A DNA stretch of 64,000 nucleotides, from contig CM029124.1 in assembly GCA_016859345.1 (NCBI GenBank), positions 21,959,980-22,023,979 on the forward strand. The letters are read 5' to 3'. Origin of the DNA: Istiophorus platypterus (taxonomy: Eukaryota; Chordata; Actinopteri; Istiophoriformes; Istiophoridae). Each line of letters opens with the position of its first letter. Within the stretch, counting starts at the first letter, position 1. Under the pieces are notes generated by a model, which saw only the letters and a list, made by a program, of their open reading frames with translations, did no database searches and was not told where the DNA came from. Positions 1 to 14,131 of the stretch are shown here, one piece after another. The position numbers and the translations under genes were made by a program.

Positions 1-584
1 CCTGGGCAAAGGCCTGCATCACCGTCTTCATCCTCCCACTTACCTTTCCCAGCTCCTTGATACACACAGCCCCAAAACACACTGGCTTTCACCACACGGG
101 ATGAGAGAGGAGTTGGCAGTGGGAGGAAGACCTCCTTATCGGCTTTCAGCATGGGAACTTCTGTGTTGTTAACTGACTCGTGTCAAAACCTCGGCCTGAA
201 CTTGACTCAGAGGGAGTGCTTTTGTGTGTATATGTGAAAGGAGGAGAAAATCTGGAGAGACAGGAAGAGAAACAGTCTGTCGTTAACTGACAAGTACAAA
301 CAGCCAGTCAGACAGTCAGCCCAAGAAACAGACAACAAAATGGAAAGACAGACGTTTGGCTTATGCCCAGTGGGGCTGATAGGCAGGTAAAGGTCTGTTC
401 TCATAACTGTTGTGTGTGTGTTTATGGGAAAGAGAGGGAAATGACATTTAGCATTTTACCCAACAGAGCAGGTGAGTTTTAGAATTTTCCAGTACTGAGG
501 GGTCATGCTGGCATACAGCTGTTGACTTTTAAAAGTGTTGATTTGTACAGTTGTCAGACATTTCCTGCTGGCATACTGGCACAT

Positions 585-628
<44 letters not shown>
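585..628. repeat. (CA)n microsatellite
   Basis: A nearly pure CA/TG dinucleotide run with one interruption. Open frames over it translate to Val-Cys strings and are not genes. Confidence 0.95.
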
Positions 629-1364
629 GTACAAAACCTTTGCCCACACAAACCTCTGGGCCTCTAAAAAAGTTAGCTTCCTTTTTTAAAGGTCACTCTG
701 CTCAGTGTTGACAGTTTCTGGGGGCATGTGAATTCGACATCCACCTAGCGTCCAAAAACAATAAAGCCCCAGTCCAACCTTAGACCTCTGAGATGTAGAA
801 AATATCTGCTGTGCTCATATAACACAGGAGGCCCATTAAAACTTGTTCCAGTGTTATGGAGCGCTGTGCAGGATGTGTGAATGACTCATCCCCTATCCTG
901 CTATCTAGCAAGGGCCTACTAAATGTGAGTCCTGACCTGCTGCTTGTTCTGACTATGTCCTTTCTGCTCAATCCCTCTGGCAGAGGCCAGCCCGTAGCTG
1001 TGGATCCTGCCCCAGCTTGCTCACAGGAATGTACTATTGAGAAAGCACTGCACCGCAAACCCTCCCAGCCATTCCAACCCGTAATCAGATCCAGCCTGTC
1101 ATCCCCCATCCCGTCTCCAATCTCTTTCTCTTTCTCTCTCTCTCTCTTTTTTCTCTTCACTCGCTCTCTCTCTCTAAATGACATGCACACCCACAGAACA
1201 CAAACACCCACATACAGAACAGGCACTCAGACACCCACACAGAATCACAGACACCAATTTGTATACATGTAAGCTTGTGCAAACTAGGGATGGGCATTTC
1301 AAGCAAAAATACCATTTGGTATTTACTGGGAACCGTTCAACCACTCTTTAAACTCACACACACA

Positions 1365-1367
<3 letters not shown>

Positions 1368-1420
<53 letters not shown>
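1368..1420. repeat. (GA)n microsatellite
   Basis: A pure GA run of about 26 units, preceded by a short CA run at 1354-1365. It produces spurious Arg-Glu open frames. Confidence 0.95.
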
Positions 1421-1422
<2 letters not shown>

Positions 1423-1641
1423 CACACTTCACACAACTCTGGCAAAATCAGAAAGGCTGCATAGCTGTGGTTGTCTTGTGATATGCTTGCTTAACCTGGC
1501 AGAGATTGAACTGCACCTCATTTACTGAAGGAGTTCCACACAGATCTTTTCAACGGCTGTAGAAGTCTATGGCTCTGTGTGTTCCTCCTGTTTGTACGGT
1601 AACATCTGATCTCATATGTTTTACTAGCACCTGATAGTAAT

Positions 1642-1690
1642 GTCGTCGTCGTCTTCTTCTTCTTCTTCTTCTTCTTCTTCTTCTTCTTCT
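1642..1690. repeat. (GTC)n/(TTC)n trinucleotide repeat
   Basis: Four GTC units run into about twelve TTC units. The minus strand reads GAA repeats. It lies in non-coding DNA. Confidence 0.95.
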
Positions 1691-3952
1691 GTTGATGAAT
1701 GACAGTCGCAAACAGATTTTAAGCACACTACCACCACCATCTGGTGGTAGTAGTGCATTACCTACCACCAGGCACTGGTAAAAACATGAAGAAATAAATG
1801 TTTTTAAGACAACAGTTGAATAATCTATTTGATTTTTGATTTTTTTATTAAAAAATAAATAAAGAGTTATTGAAATGGGTAAAGCAAACTTGCTAAGTGT
1901 CAGTTAGGAAACTTGTAAGTTAATTCAAAAGACATATTCCTACCATCAACTTTGGTCTTGTGACTTTCCACAAACCATTGCTATTATTTGTTTATTTTTT
2001 TGAGGTTAAATAAAACTGGATGAGGTAACATGGTCCATCAAAGGTCAGCACTGTCAAGATGGCTTCGTCTTAGTCAACAGTGCAAATTCAAGTGTCAGAG
2101 TTCATCAGAGTTGAAGAACTCATTCTTATTGAGAGCAAATCCAGCGATCACCACTAAATTTAACAGTTTTAATTGCCCTTTGTGACCAAGCCTTTAGAGT
2201 CAGTCATGCAGAGTTCAGTGGGACATACACTAGACCACATGTTTTGAATTTCATTTTCATATTCCATCGGTTGTTCTCTGTATGGGGAGTTCTGCTAACA
2301 CGTGTCTGTGCATGTGCTTGCTGTTTGGAAATTTATCCTCTTGACGCTAAAAGAAGTTATTAAAAACTAAGAATTCTTGGTCACTGGTTTTCATGAGAGG
2401 CAAATATTTTAGTTTACATGTCCCCTTATAGTCTTAGTCAGAGCTTCAGTTAGTAAATCATCTCAACAATGAGCAATCTCTTCCTCCTATACCTCCAACC
2501 ACCAAATCTCGTCATCTCTCCCCACCTGACTGGCTCTGATTGCTGCTGATCCTTCCCTCTCCATCTCCAGACCTCCAGACCTCCCGCCCTCTTCTCTCTT
2601 TTTCTGTCTTTTCACTGAGGCAGGATGGGGAATATTTCTTTAAGCTCGTTTTTCTCCCTTCTTCTCTCAGGAAACTCTGACTGTGGGGCTGTTTTGCTGG
2701 CTTTCAATAAACTCTTGGATCCTGTGCCTCTCTGAAAAACCGCAGCTTCGATTACACAAAATGAAGCACCACACAACCCTGGGCAACCGAAAGGTGTTTT
2801 CAATAATTACTTATTATATGTGTTTGGCGAATCAGAAACATCTGCGGTGAATTTGACTGAAAGAGCCCCAAAACATTCCTAAAATAGGAGTGACGCACGC
2901 AGGCTCTGAGACACAAACTGTCTTTGAGACACACGCACACACACTGGAGGGCTACACTGCGCCATTGTCAGTATGGGTCTATTTGCGGGCTGTTTTTTTA
3001 GCTGGCCACAGCTGCGGAAATGAATATCAAATGTGGTTCTGCTCCCATAAATCAAAACCGTTTGCCGTGTTCTGACTTTCTTTCCCCCGTTTAAAGTCAA
3101 TTCGCCGGGGCAGTGTGCATTACACTTACACCCCACAGCTTAACTCTTTCCTCTGAAACAGTCACAGAGGAGTGTTCAGGAGTGGGGTAGAGGGGCGGTC
3201 TGGCCAAACTAGCATTTAAAACAGCAGCGTGTTTTGGCAAGTTTAAAATCACTCCCATAAAAGTAAAGCGACACTAATTTTTTGCGTCTAGCTCAACTTT
3301 CGTGAACTTTCACATGCACATTTGCGCCACTGACCAATTAGTTATTAATTGTGTTGACAGCTTCGACCTTTGAGGGAACAGAGTCACACTGTCCATAATA
3401 GCTTTTTAGCTGTTTTGCACTATCCACTTACTTACCCTCCTGTCGGAGTATATAAAACTAAGGAGAAATGGTTTTCAGACAGTAATGAGACAGTAGTCAA
3501 TGGTACAGAGCATGTGTTTGTGAACTTACTGTCCTCTTAGTGACCCACAACCGTCCAAATGTCCTGTGAGCTTGCTAACTTACAGTGGGTGAGATGGCTA
3601 GCTTGCAGTGTATCTTTTCCCACTTCAGTAAGCCTTTATTCAATCAAAATATGTATAATCCTGAGTCCAAAATGCTAGAGTAGAGTAAATGGTAGGACAA
3701 GGAGAAAGAAGCTTAAAAAGCTGTTACGACTGAATAGACTATCATATCCCCGGCTGACTAGCATGTTAGCAGTAGGCTCACCAGCTATAGTAGTTAAACC
3801 AAACAAGTAGTCGTAATGTCAGCAAGCTTTCAGAACCACATATTTTATGAAGACTCATGGATGCATCTTATTGTGCAACATTCTGGCGCAATCAGGCGTT
3901 TTAGGTAATGAAAGACATTGTGGCTGATCTTTATGGATCCAATCGTGACACT

Positions 3953-4026
3953 GTGTGTGTGTGTGTGTGCGTGTGCGTGCGTGTATCTGTGTCTCTGTGT
4001 CTGTGTGTGTGCACATTTGTGTGTGT
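3953..4026. repeat. Impure (GT)n microsatellite
   Basis: A GT-rich run interrupted by GC, CT and CA units, typical of an old decaying dinucleotide repeat. Confidence 0.85.
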
Positions 4027-7000
4027 TCAGGTGAAGGAGGGTGAATCACTGAAAGCGCCGGAGGTCCTGGACTGGGCTTTATGTCTGCTTTTCTGGGATT
4101 AGAGGGGATCCAGTGCTGTCCAAATCTTATCCTAACCTACCGTCCAGGCCAAACCAACACACACACTCCAGATCAAGCTGCGGGACAATAGACCTTGCTG
4201 CCTGTTAGTTTAACAGGTCTGGGTGCTTGCTAAAGGGGGATTGGGGAGGCCTGCTCTGATGTCCAAAGGCCTGGGAGGGTGAGGGAGGGAGGAGGAGGTA
4301 AAGCATTACCAAAGGGGAATGCGCGTGTGACTGTGTGCATGTGTATGTTCAAGTAAGGTCGCACAAGGCCATGTATGTGAGTGTGTATGCTTGGGACGGT
4401 GGAATGTGAGGGAGGAGGGGGGGGACATGCAGCAAGGGACATCCCATTAATACCAGACCTAATCTCCACCATGGGTACTGAATATATAAACACACACACA
4501 TATATATATACACACACACAGGGAGACTGATGTACAGATAGAAGGAAGAGGATGAAGTTAGTGTTTTTATTCCAAGCTGAAATGAAATGAAAAGGAAGAG
4601 GAATATTTTAATTCCACTTTTATATAAGCAACACCTAAACTTACACTTTCACACATTATCAGCAATGAGTTTAACCTTTTATGTTACAACTTCACTTACA
4701 ACTTCACTTACAACTGTTTACATGTTACCGTGTAGTTGGTAACATTTTGGTCCTGGCTGCTGGTCAGTGTTGGGCAGTAGTAACACTACATGTGGCAATT
4801 CCTCTATTTTAACTACATTTCCCAGTTAATGTCCCGATGACGTAACTACTTTCATTGTCATGTAAATTTTCTATAAGCAAGCTATTTTTTACACTGAGTA
4901 GCAACTAAACACTACTTGATAAATAATAATTCATTTCTATATAGTAATGAATACATTTATATAGTAATAAATTAACCCTCAAAATACTGAGTGCATTTGT
5001 TTACTATATGACTTGTTTTTCTTTAAATGTAAAATAGCTTTAGTGTATAAGGCTCAATTTTCATGTGTAGCTTTTGTTGTTTGTTCTTTTAGCTAGCAAG
5101 AAGACATAGCTGGTGACAACACATGTTTTCCACTGCAAAAAACATGCATTCAGACACTGCAGAGATTTATCTTGTCAGGTTGGTCAGTTTACAATTTATA
5201 TCAAATCAATGTATCAAAAACTGTGTTTGATATAATAAAATTCTCAAGGATTTAAACTTCAAAAATATTAGTTCTCTGCATTATTTCAAATACAATATCT
5301 TCTGGATTTTGTTATACTTTTAAGTCCCCTGCATACTGTTTGAATTTAATATGTTCAGAAGTTGAATCTAAAATTACCCTATGGTTTCCCTTTTGAATTA
5401 TTGTCAAACTACTTTAGTTACGGTGTATTTCAGAGTCAGACTTCTGTACACTTTTGCTTCATTTCATACAAGGCCAAAATAAGAATGATAAAGTGCATCA
5501 AAGGTCTGCTCGTATGTCTAACATTTGTATCGGGTTACTATGACTTAACAAAGTTTTAAAGAAGGCTTATTTCCCATCAGCTATTTCCCAAAGTCAAACT
5601 TTTTAGTGCACATGTGAGTATGGGTGGTTAAATACATTCCAGATTGCACCTTTAAACTCCATTCAGTGAAAATGACTGCTTCACCCGCACTGTGCTGTCA
5701 GGCTTAATAAATTTTCCCTGAAAGCATGTTCTTTGCATGCAGCCTAATGTGTTTAAGCCCTGAGTCTGGGCAACATGTGCAAGCAAGTGCCTACTTGCAC
5801 CCATGCACACACACACACGCACACAGAGCTGTAACCACCACCCCTACCCAGCTTTAGCTTATTAAGATGGGCAGATTTACAGCTGATGTTGAGCCATAAT
5901 TGGCAGTTTCACCAGGAGTGATAATGCAGCGGTGTCAGTCCTACACTCTGTAATTACACTGGAAATTATCTGCTTGTGTGTGTGTTTGTGTGTGTGTGAT
6001 TGTGTGTTGGTGTTTTTTCATCCATATGAATGTGTCGGCGTAACTGTATCTTAGCATGTTTATATTTGTGTCTCTGTCAGTACGTTTTATCTGCTCGTGT
6101 GTGCATGTATGTACACAGCAGGAAATGATAGAGCCCCTGTGATGTTAAGTCCCATAGAAATCTTTGCCAAGGCTCCAGCTCCTCTAAGCTCAGAATGGCA
6201 GCAATAACAACACCCTCAGCACTGGAAGGAGTGATGTCAGCCTCTCCCCTCCCTTCTCACACACAAACAACTGACACCCCCTGGATCGCTCACATTAGAC
6301 ACTGGCACAACATACCAGCCTCGGTTAGCGAGTCCTTTCAAAACATACACACACACACACACCCAGGGTTTCTGTCGCTTTGCTCTCCAACCTCTTTCTC
6401 GCACCCTCAGCTGAATAGCCACATTCATAGCTGTCGGTGGCGAAACATAAAACACTGTTAATAAAACAGCAAGGACCTGCTGAGTGACACCTGCCGGGGC
6501 CTGCCAATGTACACTTAAGCCTGCTCCAGCAACAAGTGTTATCATAGTCAGCCCTAAAGAAGGTGTCATAAAAAATATGTTAGAGCTTAAAAATATAGAT
6601 CCTGGAAGGCAATTTGTGTTAGGCTGGAAGACGATGGTTGTACCGTAGCTTGGAGGCAACGCAAGATGGCCCGGCAACAAGTATAACAGTATCTACAGCC
6701 ATGTGTGAGTGCCTGGACTACAGGTTATAAACACCAAGAACAGGGTGTCATAGGTGATAGCCAGCCTGTATATAGGGCAGAGGAGAATACTACATTGGGA
6801 GTCATTGGAATATTACCATTGGGAGCACTTTAGTGAGCTGCTGCATGGAGCCAATGGAAAATAAAGCTGTGGCATGCAGACTGCAAGAGAGGAGAGGCAT
6901 AAGTAGAAGAAAAAGATGAAAGCAAAGTGCAGAAGTCCATAGTAAAGAGGAAAACTGGACCTATGGGGGAATCAGAGCGTGCAAGATTTGTTCTTTGTCT

Positions 7001-10000
7001 GTTTTCATCATGCTTTTTTGTTTTATTACATTTTCATCACACATTATAACTTGGATTTTTACTCTATATTAACCAATTTTTTAACTTACATTTTCAAATG
7101 TGACAAAGGAAAGCAATAAAATTATTCATAGTATAATTCTGGTTAAACTGCATCATTACTGGACCACACCAAAGCTCCAGGTAAAGAAAACATGGCACAG
7201 CAATGCATGGTGGAGCCGCTGGAAGCTAACAGGTCAGGCACCGTCACCTCTACAATTTCTCACTCACTGCGTTGTGCGTGTCAACCTCATAAGTTAGCCC
7301 CAACAACTGTCTCCAATGACAAACATGAATTATGCACCATGAATCATAGACTTTGATATTGCAGGGATGGAGGTCAAAGGTCAGGGGCTGCAACGGAGTC
7401 AGAGGACATGAGTTTTCATCCTCTGATGAAACAGAGCTGCATCAGCACAGTCTCTGATGGGAAGATCAATATCACTTTTCAACATTTTGACAGATGGCTT
7501 ATGATATACAGTTCACTACAAAACATTACACAACACTCTGTGCCATCCATCAACACTTAGCTCTCATTGAAATACATGGGATATTGTGAGTTTTTTCAAC
7601 AGAACACACATTCTGGGATATCACAGAGCCTGAGCACTATGCAGCACCTGTAAGTCCACTTGCCTCCCTGCCTGTAACCACAGGCAAGGATGGGGGGGGC
7701 TGCGGAGTTTTTCCCAGGCTCAGCCAAGGTGAATATAAAGGCAGCTCTGTTCCCTCGCTCCCTGCATCTCCTGCTCCATCTCTTTGAACTGGCCGGTCAT
7801 GTCAGCAGTTCCCAGCCCCCAGCCACCATACTGCCCTTCATGTGCCCAGGGGGAGCGATAGCCTGGTCGCCGACAGATCCATGAAACACCCACAACTAAT
7901 GCACGTACACACACACATCTAGACACATACGTGTGCTTGGTTGTGCTCTGTCTGCCTACAGGAGACGCTGATACAGACATGTGCAGTCCACACTAGACAG
8001 AGAGGGGGAGGAGGAATATGAGCCACTGGCTGTGTTTTTACATTTACCATGCTACAATGTCCCTGCGGCCTGTTGTCCCTCATAAAATCAAGGGCAGGAT
8101 AAATGCAGTTAGCTGGCTTTTCATATTAAGATTTAACAAGCTGTATCAACTGCTAGCCAAACTGTAAAATTAAACTTTTTGCTGTGACCTAGTAATTGTT
8201 ATTTTAAGAGTGTTTGCAAGCTTGACCAAAGATGGTTTGCTGTATTAATCTCCTACTGCAAGCGAACAAATCATGCCACAAGGCCCCAGCTGCCTGTGGG
8301 TGTATCAATCACCTATCAATCACCTTGTTCAATTGAAAAGACAATATGAATTGCAATCTACATCAATTCATGTGACAAAGTAGGTCTCGACTGTTGAGGA
8401 AAATGCCACTCAGTACCATTCTGAAACTTAAAGTTAGTGAGGACTGTATCTTTCTGCTGTTCAAAAAAACTAAAAGACTGATGAGCCTGCTGGTAAATAA
8501 ACTGTATTGCTATACATCCTGGATAGGCAGCATTTGGGTGCCAACCAACAGCCAACATTAAGAAAAGGTTGTGAATAAAAGTCCTTCAGTTACACCTACA
8601 CCTCGATCTGCAGTAACTGGCCACTTGAGAACATAACATCATCCCATTTTAACTTTATGTGGCAACCTTGCTAGCTAACATTTGATTATTTACACTTCCA
8701 GCAGTTAGAGAGCAACATCAATCATTAAGTGTTATGTTACTTTCTATCTGAAGTCCAATATTCACTCCTCTTTTACTTCTGATTTTGGTCTCTACCAACT
8801 CATGAGGAAGATATCAGGCCCTTTATGTTATTTGCACCTGTATATACAACAGCTGGTCTCTAACTGTGCCTGTCTGCTCTTTAATGCTGAGCAGGTAGTG
8901 CACTGTTGGCTTTTAGAGGTTTTCCACTTCAAAAGCAATGCTATGAGAGTAGTAAGAGGGAACAAAAGCTGGAAAGATACAGCCTGGATGGCTAAACAAT
9001 GACCTGAAACTCATTATAAAGCTCTGTAAAGCCCAGTAAAGCCCAGGGGTGTGATGAGCAACTTATACACATTTTTGTTTTTAACTCAAAAGTGTATCTT
9101 ATCATAATAAATATTGATTAAAGCCAATTTAAGACATCAAACTAACACACTTAATCACCATCAAGACCTCTGGGCAAGTAAGGTTGAGCAGCAACTTATT
9201 CTTTCAGTCCATGTAACTATAACATTACCTAACGTTAGATCAGCAGCCAAATGTTGACAGGAGACGTAACTATCAGTTTAGAAGATAGTATTAGAAGAGT
9301 ATCTGATTATTTCAGCTTCAAAAGACGTGGCTTGAATATAATAATTAAATCTGAGATTTAGTAAAATAATCTTGTAGTTCATTTGAATTTTCTAGTTCTC
9401 TGAAGTCAACTTCAAGCAAAATAATCCAAAGTTAAGCCCCAGTCAAACAGATATGGAGTTTCTTGATCTACTCATTTTTCATTCATAAAATTTTTTAATT
9501 TGTAACTCCCTACAAATTCCTGTTTGTTTAGTTTGATAAAAAGCAAATGAGGTTATTCAATATTCCTTATAAGAATTCTCATATCATTATCTTGTAGTTC
9601 TTGATAAGTTTACAGTTTTCAAAGTATTGTTTATTGTACTGAATGACGTTGCGACCCCTTAGAAAAATACTAATATGCCCATTTGACCCTGGCCCAGATT
9701 ATCCTGGCTCAAATACATAAACACACAGAAAACATAAACAAAGAAGAATAGAATTATGCATTCATTCATAAAACTGTGTTAAATAACAAACACTGAGTTC
9801 ATTTGCCTAGACACACACATACACAAGCAAATGTAAACATTCCCTCTCACACACACATAAAGTAAATATATAAACACACCAATCAGGTGTCCTTCCCTCC
9901 TTTTCCGGCTGCATTGACGTTAAGCTGTCTGTGAAAGTAGAGTACACAATGGCACAGGATCAGACAGTTCGCTTCCTCTATCAAAGGTCATCATTCTGTT

Positions 10001-11035
10001 ATTTATACCATCCAGATCTGACTCATACTGGGATTGTTACACAGTGAGCAAACCAGACACAATGGAAACCTCATAAATCTCTGAGACCATACTAAGTATT
10101 TGTAGGATTGTTGGAACAAACCTGGTTCATGCCAAAATGAAGATTACGGTGTTTGTCATAGCAACAAAGCAGTGAATACACAAGTCATGCTGACCTGAGG
10201 GAAGCACATATGTCTGTGTGTTTGTGAGTCTGTGTCTGTGTTTATTTCATAAGTCTTTTGTGGCAGAAGCAGATGTTTTAAAGAAATTTAGACATGGCAA
10301 ACCTTTGTGTGTGTTTATTTACATTACATATGCAAAGTGTTTGTGGGAAAAGTACCAGTCAGATCGACAACTGTGAAAGCAAGACAAATACATATCGGTA
10401 ATAACTACTTATAAGAACTCTCCTCTTTTTTCTGTGATAACTTCAGCTCAGACCATCCAAGAATGCTGCTTTGGTCAGACTCTCAGGAATGATCCTTTTA
10501 GGGATTCTGGTCCTCCATTAAGTCACACAACTTTCCTCTTCCAGAGGGCTGTGTACACACATAAATCAAACACACTTCCAGCACTCTCCCCATTGTTTGT
10601 TAAATCTATCTAGATGGGGAGGCACGTTGTAGAGGATGTGGTCCCTCACCAGGCCCCGCCAGGCCAGAGTCTTGAGCCAGGGGAGTGGCTGGATTACAAA
10701 CAAACCTTTGGCAGGGATGATAATACTGCTATACCCATGCTAGTTTTTCCTTTGAAAAATTAAAGCCTTAAACCCTGCTGGGAAGATATAGGAAGTTGCA
10801 GAAGGGGTTTCACCTCCAAGTTTCCTGTAAGTTATGCAATACTGCAGTAGTTTGTTGTAAACTTTTAAGTGCAGGTTTCCTTGATATAAAATGAGAGATA
10901 GAGTATGTTCATGTGCACCTATACACTCACACAAACACTGATTCATACAACATGTTGCACAAGAACCAAGAGACCGTAAATGAAGAGTGAAGTGCTGCTA
11001 ATCCTTTAAAACCTCTGTCATTTCCAGGAAGATTG

Positions 11036-11038
<3 letters not shown>

Positions 11039-11117
<79 letters not shown>

Positions 11118-11170
11118 TGTGTGTGCATGTGTGTTTGTGTGTGTGTGCGTGTGGGTATGTGTGTGTGTAC
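11039..11170. repeat. Long (GT)n microsatellite
   Basis: A pure GT core at 11039-11114 (about 38 units), followed by a degenerate GT tail to about 11170. A long CA run on the same strand begins 125 bases further on, so the two are complementary. See the separate finding. Confidence 0.97.
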
Positions 11171-11292
11171 TTGTACGGAGGTGTGTGTGATTGGAGTTGG
11201 CAAAGGAGCCAGGCTGTTGGAGGGATGTTTAATTAGGTTATGGAGGTGCAGCAGGGAAGACAGCCAACTGTTCTTACACACCCTTGTCCTTG

Positions 11293-11294
<2 letters not shown>

Positions 11295-11357
<63 letters not shown>
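11295..11357. repeat. (CA)n microsatellite
   Basis: About 31 CA units. It is the reverse complement of the GT run that ends about 180 bases upstream. Confidence 0.97.
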
Positions 11358-11358
<1 letters not shown>

Positions 11359-11929
11359 TCATACACACTTCATTTCTCAAGTGCTCCTCAGGCACAGTGA
11401 TCAGTACATGAAAAAACTTGGAAAACTGTACAAATTTCCAGCTGCCACCTGCTTCTGTACTCACTTCTCATTACTCCTGAGTGAGTCAGCACAACTTTCA
11501 GTAACCAGCTACCTTTCATTTATTTTTAGTGTCTGTAGAAATTGACGAAGCAAATGTGTAAATGTAGAAAAGGAATTTACTTTTGACCTTTACCAATCCC
11601 CCGGTCTATACAGTATTTTAGCATTTACTGTATGCTTGTCTTTATCTTAGCATGCTTCACCACAGTAGAGGAAGGTCACACAAACCCGGGAACTTCTCTG
11701 TCATATGTCCTGGTTAAAAGCTTTACCTAGAGGCACATAGGCAGTAGTACTTGATCTGGGTGGGTAAGTCTGTACATAGATTAATGAAACAGCTCCCGAC
11801 CTCAAAGCACAGTCTTGTCAGTCATTTCAGTGATGTTACTGCACTGGCAGAGCAGGATTCGGACACAGACAGCTGGAGAGAGGTTTTCTTCAAAGGAAGT
11901 GGTTTGAGATGAATTCTAGCTAGATGCTG

Positions 11930-12730
11930 AGAAGGTTTGAACGCATCAGTGTTCATTTTGAAAACTAGTTTTGATTTAGTGTTAATCTTGGTCTTTAGAG
12001 GAAAATGTATATTCGTTTCAGTCAACTTTTAGTCATTTGATTTGGTTAGTTTTAGTACAGTCGACAAAACTAAAGACATTATACTCTGGTTTTCATCCAT
12101 GACATGCTGATCTCATTTTTGTGCATTTTGAATTATGTCTTCAAAGCATCTCAAGGCTACAGTTATTGCCATCATTTTGTACAGGGTCACTCTTGCAAGG
12201 TGTCTATGTGACTGCGCTCTGCAGTAATACACAAACTGACTCACCTCAGTAACCCCAGATGAAAACTTTGGTGGACGGGCACACTTTCTCTAATCGTTCT
12301 CTATGATTGCTTATTGTCTAATTCTCATTGGATTGTGATTGTGATCAATTTAGTCCATTCATGTGTTTCTCCTAAGAAAAGGAAACATCAGATAACATTA
12401 ATGACGGACATATAACTCTTCAATGTGTTTCTTATTACCTCAGGTGCAATGGGTAAAGCAGCTAAATAATCATCTGAACAGCAGAGGAAACTTGTTTACC
12501 GATCAGAAGATATAGTGTATGCTCCCACTGATGCATGCAGGTTATCGAATAGGAAGTTTCACTAAAACTTGTTCATTTGTCCATCTTTCACATAATTTTT
12601 TCATTTCTAATCATTAACGACAATTTGAATACATTTTTTTATCTTAGTTTACTTTTTTTTAGTTTTAGTCTCATTTCTCGTCATGAAAAGGAAATAATCA
12701 ATAAATACTTTTTTCATAGCTTTCATTAAT
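11930..12730. repeat. Diverged interspersed element, copy 1
   Basis: Both edges carry ACTAAAAC/GTTTTAGT-type words: GTTTTAGTAC near 12050 and GTTTTAGTCTCATTTC near 12662. Between them lies a segment containing CATCTTTCACA. The same words occur in inverted order and orientation at about 50.6-51.67 kb in a papolg intron, so the two stretches look like copies of one family in opposite orientation. No transposase frame is visible. The boundaries are approximate and the family name is not assigned. Confidence 0.5.
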
Positions 12731-14099
12731 GAAGTTTACACTGAAATGCATCTATCTCTACAAGACACACACACACACACACACTACTCCTCTCAAGTGT
12801 AACTACATCATAGTCTCTGCGGGGTCTCTCCCCTGTGATGATGGAGTTATGGTGACGCTGCACTAAACTGAAATCAATACCCCTCTCGCTGATTTCTGCA
12901 CATACAGTCCCACAGAGGGTGTAATCTGCTGTTGTAATGTTCATCTGATCTATGATCAGTGCAACCATGGAATTATCTTTAAGTGTAAGGGCAGTGATCT
13001 GTATGGGTGACTTGCAGCCTGTGAGGACTTTGTGGGCTTGTGTTAGATAGCAGACACTAAAATGTACAAATTATTCCTCTTCTGGTGTATTCCAGCATTT
13101 AGCAAGATTCAGCAATATCAGCTGCATTGCAACCATCCTCTGTACTGGAGTAGGACTGATCCTGATTTTCAATGGGCTCATTAAAATTAAGACAGATGCA
13201 ATCAGATTTGCCCTGTGTTCAGCTATTACTCTGCTTTGTGCTACTACTGTCACAGTAAAAGCAGGATTTACAGTAACAGTGCTTCCAGAACAGCTCTGAA
13301 AAAACCTCTGGGTAGCTCAGCAAAAAAAAAAAAAAATTGATTCTGGCTCAAGTTTTAGAGTAGTGCACTAGCATCCAGCACTACACTGCTCTGATAAATC
13401 AAAAAAGGCATGTGTCACTACACGATATGAGTCAGCAGTAGATGTGACTAGCACATGTGCAAGTGTAAACCGTTTATGCCACATAAGGTCCAGCATCTTG
13501 GACAGCTACTTTGACCATATTTCACAAGTCACTGAATGATTGCATATTGTAGATAACAAACATTTTGTTAGCTGTACTGGATTATGTGAAAGTATGGGCC
13601 ATCTCCTCACAGTCTGGAATGTTTTAATTTTTCTTTATATTTTTCAATACAAAGAAGACTTTAAATGTAATATCCAATGTCCATTGTCACCATTACAACC
13701 TGACAAATTAATTACACTCTTATTTTAGTCTTGCAACAATTTAATTTGCTCATCTCATCTGTTCTCAATCAATGGCGAATGTGCAACTCACATCTATTGA
13801 TGACTCCAATCGTGTATTGACAGTGTGTGTCATGTACAATACTTTGTAGCATTCCCCTTAATAAATTGATAACTTTCCAGAGTTGTATAATCCTTTGTCA
13901 AAGGAGCATAACACGTCTTCAGTGTCTTTGTGTCTGAGAATCATTTAATGGACTTCCTATATTGTATCATGTGTGATGCCCCTTGCACCGCTTTGCTGTA
14001 GAGCTCCTTTCAGTCCGACTGCAGCCCCTCTACTGGAAACACACACGCGTGTACACACGCACAGGCACACACACACATACTATGCTATTCTGAACAAAA

Positions 14100-14130
<31 letters not shown>
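14100..14130. repeat. (GAT)n trinucleotide repeat
   Basis: About ten pure GAT/ATG units in non-coding DNA. Confidence 0.95.

Positions 14131-14131
<1 letters not shown>

Larger units (their letters stand above)
1..11038. other. Gene-poor intergenic DNA with microsatellites
   Basis: I find no exon supported by homology or by paired splice sites. The open frames are short and mostly lie over simple repeats. The stretch holds the simple repeats listed separately and ordinary AT-rich DNA. Patches near 2.99-3.13, 5.65-5.96 and 6.43-6.56 kb have more balanced composition and several homeodomain-like TAATTA/TAAT cores. They could be conserved regulatory DNA, but this cannot be shown without a cross-species alignment. 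Confidence 0.6.
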
